A DNA stretch of 64,000 bases from Amaricoccus sp. (GTDB lineage: Bacteria > Pseudomonadota > Alphaproteobacteria > Rhodobacterales > Rhodobacteraceae): assembly GCF_017993425.1 (NCBI RefSeq), contig NZ_JAGOMQ010000007.1, positions 1 to 64,000 of the forward strand, given 5' to 3'. Positions 59,894 through 64,000 of this stretch are shown in pieces. The position numbers were made by a program, and so were the translations under genes. Positions within the stretch are counted from its first letter, which is position 1; every line of letters starts with the position of its first letter. The notes beneath the pieces are model-generated. The model saw only the letters and a program-made list of their open reading frames with translations. It made no database searches and had not been told where the DNA came from.

Positions 59894-59916
59894 GAACGAA
59901 CGGGCAGGCGGGGCGG

Positions 59917-61236
59917 TCAGCCCTCGCGGAAGGCCTTGGCGAAGTAGTCGGTCATCGGCTTCACCAGATAGCCGATCGGGCTGCGCTCGCCGGTCTGGAT
60001 GAAGGCCTCCACCGGCATCCCGGGCAGGATGGTCAGGCCGGAGAGCTTCTGGCGCGCCTCGTCGGTGATGTCGATCTCGACGAGGTAGTAGCGCGTCCGG
60101 GTCTGCTGGTCCTCGATCGCGTCGGCCGAGACCTTGGTGACGTGGCCCCAGACCTCCGGCGTGGTGCGCTGGTCGAAGGCGGAGAAGCGCATCTTGGCCT
60201 CCTGCCCGATATGGACCTGGTCGATATGGGTGGTGTCGACCCGCGCCTTGACGATCAGCCGGACCTCCTTCGGCACGATGTAGAGCACCGGCTCGGCCGG
60301 ACGCACCACGCCGCGCAGCGTGTCGGCGGTGTTGGCGTAGACGATCCCCGAGACCGGCGCGCGCAGCTGGAGCTTGCTGATCTGGTCCTTGAGCGAGATG
60401 CGCTTCTCGCGCAGCTCGATCTCGCGGAACTCGAGCTCGCGCAGCTCGGCGATCGCCTCCTCGCGGGTCTTCGACACCAGCCGGACGCGCTCGATGTTGG
60501 TCTCGGCGATCTTGCCGCGGTTCTCGGAGATCGCCGCCTCGACCTGGCTCTCGCTGCCCTTGAGGCGGGCGAACTCGCGCTGCGGCGTCAGCAGGCGGGT
60601 GAGCTGGGTCAGGCCCTCGTTCAGCAGCGTCTGCTGCGCGTCGATCTCGCGGCCGAGAAGCTCGATCTGGGTGTGGGTCGCCGCCTGCAGCGCGATCAGG
60701 CCGTCGATCTGGTTGGAGATCTGGGCGGCGCGCTCCTTGAGCTGCGAATCCTCCTCGCCCTGCACCTTGCGGCGGGCGTCGAACTGCTGCTGCTGCGCGG
60801 TCATCAGCTTGGCCACCTCGGGATCGACCGCGGCGCGGGCGACCAGCTCGGGGTCGAAGGTGATGACGTCCTTGACGTCGCGCTCGGCGGAGAGGCGGCT
60901 CTTGCGGGCGAGGATCTCGTACCACTGGCCCTCGACGATGCCGAGCTCGGTGCGGAGCTGGTCGCCCTCGAGCTCGACGAGCACCTGACCCGCCTGCACC
61001 TCGTCGCCGTCGCGGACATGGATCGCCGCGATCACCCCGCCGGTCAGGTGCTGGACGACCTGGCGGTTGCCCTCCACCTCGACGAAGCCGTGCGCGATCA
61101 CCGCGCCGGAGATGCTCGTCAGCATCCCCCAGAACACGAGGCCGCCCAGCAGCGCGAAGAGCGTGGCGTAGCCGAGGACGAGGAAGCCGCGGACGTTCCA
61201 GTGCGACTCGTGCGGGGCGCGGTCGACGGCGGCCAT
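59917..61236 (-). CDS. type I secretion membrane-fusion protein (HlyD/PrtE family)
   Basis: The 439-aa adaptor has a short cytoplasmic N-terminus, one membrane helix (GFLVLGYATLFALLGGLVFWGML, about 17-39) and a barrel/lipoyl half (VVQHLTGGVIAAIHVRDGDEVQAGQVLVELEG). A long coiled-coil hairpin follows (about 105-280), then the second lipoyl half (RISLKDQISKLQLRAPVSGIVYANTADTLRGVVRPAEPVLYIVP). It should link the inner-membrane ATPase to TolC. The ATG overlaps the ATPase stop by one base (TGATG). Confidence 0.93.
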   Translation of the reverse strand: MAAVDRAPHESHWNVRGFLVLGYATLFALLGGLVFWGMLTSISGAVIAHGFVEVEGNRQVVQHLTGGVIAAIHVRDGDEVQAGQVLVELEGDQLRTELGIVEGQWYEILARKSRLSAERDVKDVITFDPELVARAAVDPEVAKLMTAQQQQFDARRKVQGEEDSQLKERAAQISNQIDGLIALQAATHTQIELLGREIDAQQTLLNEGLTQLTRLLTPQREFARLKGSESQVEAAISENRGKIAETNIERVRLVSKTREEAIAELRELEFREIELREKRISLKDQISKLQLRAPVSGIVYANTADTLRGVVRPAEPVLYIVPKEVRLIVKARVDTTHIDQVHIGQEAKMRFSAFDQRTTPEVWGHVTKVSADAIEDQQTRTRYYLVEIDITDEARQKLSGLTILPGMPVEAFIQTGERSPIGYLVKPMTDYFAKAFREG

Positions 61237-62954
61237 CACTGCGCCTCCGGGGCGATGCGGCCGGCGACGGCCGCATAGTTGCGCACATGCGCCTTGAGCA
61301 CCTCGTCGCGCGGGCCGAAGGCCTTGGTCATGCCGCCGTCGATGATCAGGATGAGGTCGCACTCGGCGATGCCGGCCGGGCGGTGCGCCATGATGACGAC
61401 GACGCGCCCCTCGGACTTCGCCTGGCGGATCGCCACGTTGAGCGCGTCCTGGCCGGCGGCGTCGAGGTTGGAGTTCGGCTCGTCGAGCACCAGCATCACC
61501 GGGTCGCCGTAGAAGGCGCGGGCGAGCCCGATGCGCTGCTTCTGCCCGCCGGAGAGCCGGGCGCCGCCGGCGGAGACCGGGGTGTCGTAGCCCTGCGGCA
61601 GCTGCAGGATCATCTCGTGCGCGCCGGCCCGCTGCGCGGCGGCGACCACCGCCTCGGGGTCGGGGTTCGGGTCGAGGCGCGCGATGTTCTCGGCGACCGT
61701 GCCGTCGAAGAGCACGACGTCCTGCGGCAGGTAGCCGATGTAGCGGCCGAGCGTGTCGGGGTCGTACTGGTCGAGCGCCGCGCCGTCGAGCCGGACCGAG
61801 CCGGAGGCCGGCCGCCAGACGCCGGTCAGCACGCGGGCGAGCGTCGACTTGCCCGAGGCCGAGGGCCCGATCACGCCGAGCGCCTGGCCCGGGCGGATCT
61901 GGAAGTCGAGCATCCGGAGGCTCGCCTTCTGCTGGTCGGGCGGGAAGACGGTGATCTGGGTGATGTCGAGGAAGGCGCGCGGCCGGGGCAGGGGGGTGAC
62001 GGCGGCGTGGTCGGGCGTGGAGGAGAGGAGCGTGCGCAGGTGGTCCCAGCCGATGCGGGCGCGCACGAAGAGCGGCCAGCCGCCGATCGCCTGCTCGACG
62101 GGCGCGAGCGCGCGGCCCATCAGGATCGAGCCCGCGATCATCGCGCCGGCGGACATCTCGCCCCGGAGCACGACATAGGCGCCGAGCCCGAGCATCGCCG
62201 ACTGCAGGAAGAAGCGGAAGGTCTTGGAGATCGTGGAGAACTGGCCGACGCGGTCCGACGAGGCGAGCTGCGCCCGCGTGGCGCGCTGGCGCAGCTTGCT
62301 CCAGCGCGAGAGCGCGGCGTCGCGCATGCCGAGCGCGTGGATCAGCTCGCCCTGCTGGCGGATCGTCTCGGCGAAGCCGTCGCCGTGCATGGTCGCCTGG
62401 TTCGCCTCGGCCTCGTGCTTGCGGGTGAAGTGCTGGTTGAGGAGCGTGATGATCACGAGGATCACCATGCCGGCGATGGCGAGGTGCCCGAGCAGCGGGT
62501 GGAACGTGTAGATGAGCGCGATGAAGAACGGCGCCCAGGGCATGTCGAAGATCGCGAAGAGCACCGGCGAGGACATGAAGCGCTGCACCGCCTCGAGGTC
62601 CTTCAGCCCCGAGGCCGGGCGGGCGCGCTCGCTCGACAGCACCGAGCGGCGCAACACGGCGCGGAACACCCGCTCGTCGAGCCGGCTCTGCACCGTGGCG
62701 CCGATGCGCGAGGCGACCCGGGCGCGCACGTAGTCGAGCACGCCCATGATGGCGAAGAGCCCGGCGACGAGGATGGTCAGCGCGACCAGCGTCTCCCTGG
62801 AGCTCGACGACAGCACCCGGTCATAGACCTGGAGCATGTAGAGCGATCCGGTCAGCATCAGGATGTTCACCACGGCGGAGAAGATCCCCACCGTGACGAA
62901 CAGGCCGGTCATGCCCGAGAAGCCCGTCTCGGGCCCATTCGCCGCGCCACGCAT
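61236..62954 (-). CDS. type I secretion permease/ATPase (PrtD family)
   Basis: The 572-aa half-transporter lacks the peptidase-like CLD domain of HlyB and so belongs to the PrtD/LapB-like group. The membrane domain (about 10-300; VVNILMLTGSLYMLQVYDRVLSSSSRETL) precedes an NBD with Walker A GPSASGKST, signature LSGGQKQRIGLARAF and Walker B VMLVLDEPNSNLD. It exports RTX-type or other proteins with C-terminal signals. No such substrate gene is visible in the window. The ATG at 62954 (MRGAANGPETG) is chosen; the frame upstream to 63038 lacks a ribosome site. Confidence 0.92.
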   Translation of the reverse strand: MRGAANGPETGFSGMTGLFVTVGIFSAVVNILMLTGSLYMLQVYDRVLSSSSRETLVALTILVAGLFAIMGVLDYVRARVASRIGATVQSRLDERVFRAVLRRSVLSSERARPASGLKDLEAVQRFMSSPVLFAIFDMPWAPFFIALIYTFHPLLGHLAIAGMVILVIITLLNQHFTRKHEAEANQATMHGDGFAETIRQQGELIHALGMRDAALSRWSKLRQRATRAQLASSDRVGQFSTISKTFRFFLQSAMLGLGAYVVLRGEMSAGAMIAGSILMGRALAPVEQAIGGWPLFVRARIGWDHLRTLLSSTPDHAAVTPLPRPRAFLDITQITVFPPDQQKASLRMLDFQIRPGQALGVIGPSASGKSTLARVLTGVWRPASGSVRLDGAALDQYDPDTLGRYIGYLPQDVVLFDGTVAENIARLDPNPDPEAVVAAAQRAGAHEMILQLPQGYDTPVSAGGARLSGGQKQRIGLARAFYGDPVMLVLDEPNSNLDAAGQDALNVAIRQAKSEGRVVVIMAHRPAGIAECDLILIIDGGMTKAFGPRDEVLKAHVRNYAAVAGRIAPEAQ

Positions 62955-63173
62955 ACCCTTTGTCCCCCTGGTCGCCAATAGAACGTCCGCCACCCGCGGC
63001 GTATCATACGCAGCGTGACGCGGGCGTGATAGCGCCAACTTGTTTAATGCGGCCCGTCGTGATCCGCCCTGCGCCCAAATAAGTCCCCGGCGGGGGCCGC
63101 AAAACCCCCGATCGCCCCGGGCCGGCGGGCCGGCGGGAACCCGCCTCCCCGCCGCGAGGGATTCGCGAGGGAC

Positions 63174-64000
63174 TCAGGCGGCGTCGACGCGAATCACCGG
63201 CTCCATCGCGGCGAGGACGTCGTCGGGCAGGTGGCAGCGGATCTCGTGGCCCTCCGCCAGCCGGCGCATCGGCGGGACCACGGTTTCGCAGAGGTCGCCC
63301 GGAACCTGGCGCTTGCGCGGGCAGCGGGTCTGGAACGGGCAGCCGGGCGGCGGGTTCACCGCCGAGGGCACGTCGCCCTGCAGCAGGATGCGGTTCTTCT
63401 CCACGGTGACGTCGGCGATCGGCACCGCCGAGAGCAGCGCCTCGGTATAGGGATGATAGGGCGGCGCGAAGACCTGCTCCGTCGTGCCGATCTCCACGAC
63501 GTAGCCGAGATACATCACCATCACCCGGTCGGCGAGGTAGCGCACGATCGAGAGGTCGTGGCTGATGAAGAGCATGGTGGTGCGGTTCTTGCGCTGCACG
63601 TCCATCAGGAGGTCGGTCACCGCCGCCTGCACCGAGACGTCGAGCGCCGAGACCGGCTCGTCGGCGACGACGACGCGCGGCGCGCCGGCGAAGGCGCGGG
63701 CGATGCCGATGCGCTGCTTCTGGCCGCCGGAGAGCTGGCGCGGCATCCGCCGGGCGAAAGCGCGCGGCAGCCGCACGAGGTCGAGGAGCTCGAGCATCTT
63801 GGCCTGGCGCTCGGCGTCGGAGCGGCCGAAGCGGAACTTCTCCAGCACGCGCACGATCTGGCCGCCGATGCTGTGGCTCGGGTTCAGCGTGTCGAAGGGG
63901 TTCTGGAACACCATCTGCAGCGAGGCGACCGTGCCGGTGTCGCGCCGCTCGACCGGCAGCGCGCCGATGTCGATCTCGCCGAGGGTAAGCGCCCCGTCGG
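63174..64000 (-). CDS. dipeptide/oligopeptide ABC transporter ATPase (partial, N-terminus missing)
   Basis: The frame is open to the window edge; 275 codons are seen. The Q-loop MVFQNPFDTLNPSHSIGGQI, signature LSGGQKQRIGIARAF, Walker B VVVADEPVSALDVSVQ and H-loop FISHDLS are present. The C-terminal oligopeptide-type extension has YHPYTEALLSAVP and the cysteine cluster CPFQTRCPRKRQVPGDLC. Walker A lies outside. An internal ATG at 63914 falls in the Q-loop and is not the start, since family sequence (ERRDTGTVASLQ) continues upstream. It is DppF/OppF-like. Confidence 0.9.
   Translation of the reverse strand, partial: DGALTLGEIDIGALPVERRDTGTVASLQMVFQNPFDTLNPSHSIGGQIVRVLEKFRFGRSDAERQAKMLELLDLVRLPRAFARRMPRQLSGGQKQRIGIARAFAGAPRVVVADEPVSALDVSVQAAVTDLLMDVQRKNRTTMLFISHDLSIVRYLADRVMVMYLGYVVEIGTTEQVFAPPYHPYTEALLSAVPIADVTVEKNRILLQGDVPSAVNPPPGCPFQTRCPRKRQVPGDLCETVVPPMRRLAEGHEIRCHLPDDVLAAMEPVIRVDAA

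Noticed and set aside
63174-63914. ATG at 63914 as the start of the peptide-transport ATPase
   Set aside because: It lies in the Q-loop; conserved sequence continues upstream to the window edge, so the gene is truncated by the window.

Overview
The window is chromosomal DNA of very high G+C content (about 70 percent or more by eye) with dense coding and strong bias for G or C at third codon positions. The gene set points to an alphaproteobacterium of the Rhodobacterales type: a sulfolipid sqdB-D-C locus, a Pcm-TolC-DUF2497 cluster, a polyhydroxybutyrate set (PhaZ, BdhA, patatin), FIST and GFA proteins, and inositol/sugar catabolism. No species is claimed. The only clearly foreign-looking coding stretch is a low-G+C gene near 12.9-13.4 kb.

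Layout. 0-7 kb: edge of an IS5-type insertion sequence, an MsbA-like exporter, a class V aminotransferase, and a two-gene phosphorelay (hybrid kinase with its own HPt domain plus a LuxO/NtrC-type sigma-54 activator). 7-13 kb: a nucleoside-salvage operon cdd-deoC-deoA-deoB-add-upp. 12.9-14.4 kb: a low-G+C membrane-protein gene broken by an in-frame amber codon, a GFA protein and a SemiSWEET. 14.4-18.6 kb (minus strand): sqdB, two tandem Uma2-family genes, sqdD and sqdC. 18.6-21 kb: a triplicated upstream region, a redoxin/2OG-oxygenase fusion and a DUF502 membrane protein. 21-24.2 kb (minus): a pseudouridine-degradation cluster (DJ-1/PfpI, PfkB kinase, psuG) split by nested repeats. 24.8-28.6 kb: uxuA, pcm, tolC, DUF2497. 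28.9-36.2 kb: iolD-iolE divergent from an aldehyde dehydrogenase, then aldolase, hydroxyacid dehydrogenase and Gfo/Idh/MocA oxidoreductase. 36.4-45.8 kb: a ParDE-type toxin-antitoxin pair, a ROK repressor divergent from a complete sugar ABC transporter, two SDRs and a TIM-barrel isomerase. 45.9-51.8 kb: FIST, YggT, a hydrolase, patatin and BdhA. 51.6-54.2 kb: a membrane-anchored winged-helix regulator between two paralogous mini-genes, then a predicted small RNA. 54.2-64 kb: a family-5 solute-binding protein, GST, PhaZ, tRNA-Ser, a P-loop kinase, an RpiR regulator, a type I secretion ATPase/adaptor pair and a partial dipeptide-transport ATPase.

How it works together. The main metabolic theme is uptake and breakdown of polyols, sugar acids and nucleosides. 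The ROK and RpiR regulators, a 16-bp CACGCGTG-centred palindrome seen three times beside catabolic genes, and candidate operators near iolD suggest coordinated control.

The least explained content is non-coding. About 320-bp, palindrome-rich, MITE-like elements occur five times (one nested in another) in intergenic regions. Three of the four sites also carry a 32-bp module: an IHF-consensus box exactly 7 bp from the palindrome TTCACGCGTGAA. A separate predicted sRNA at 54.0-54.1 kb has a near-consensus promoter and an intrinsic terminator.
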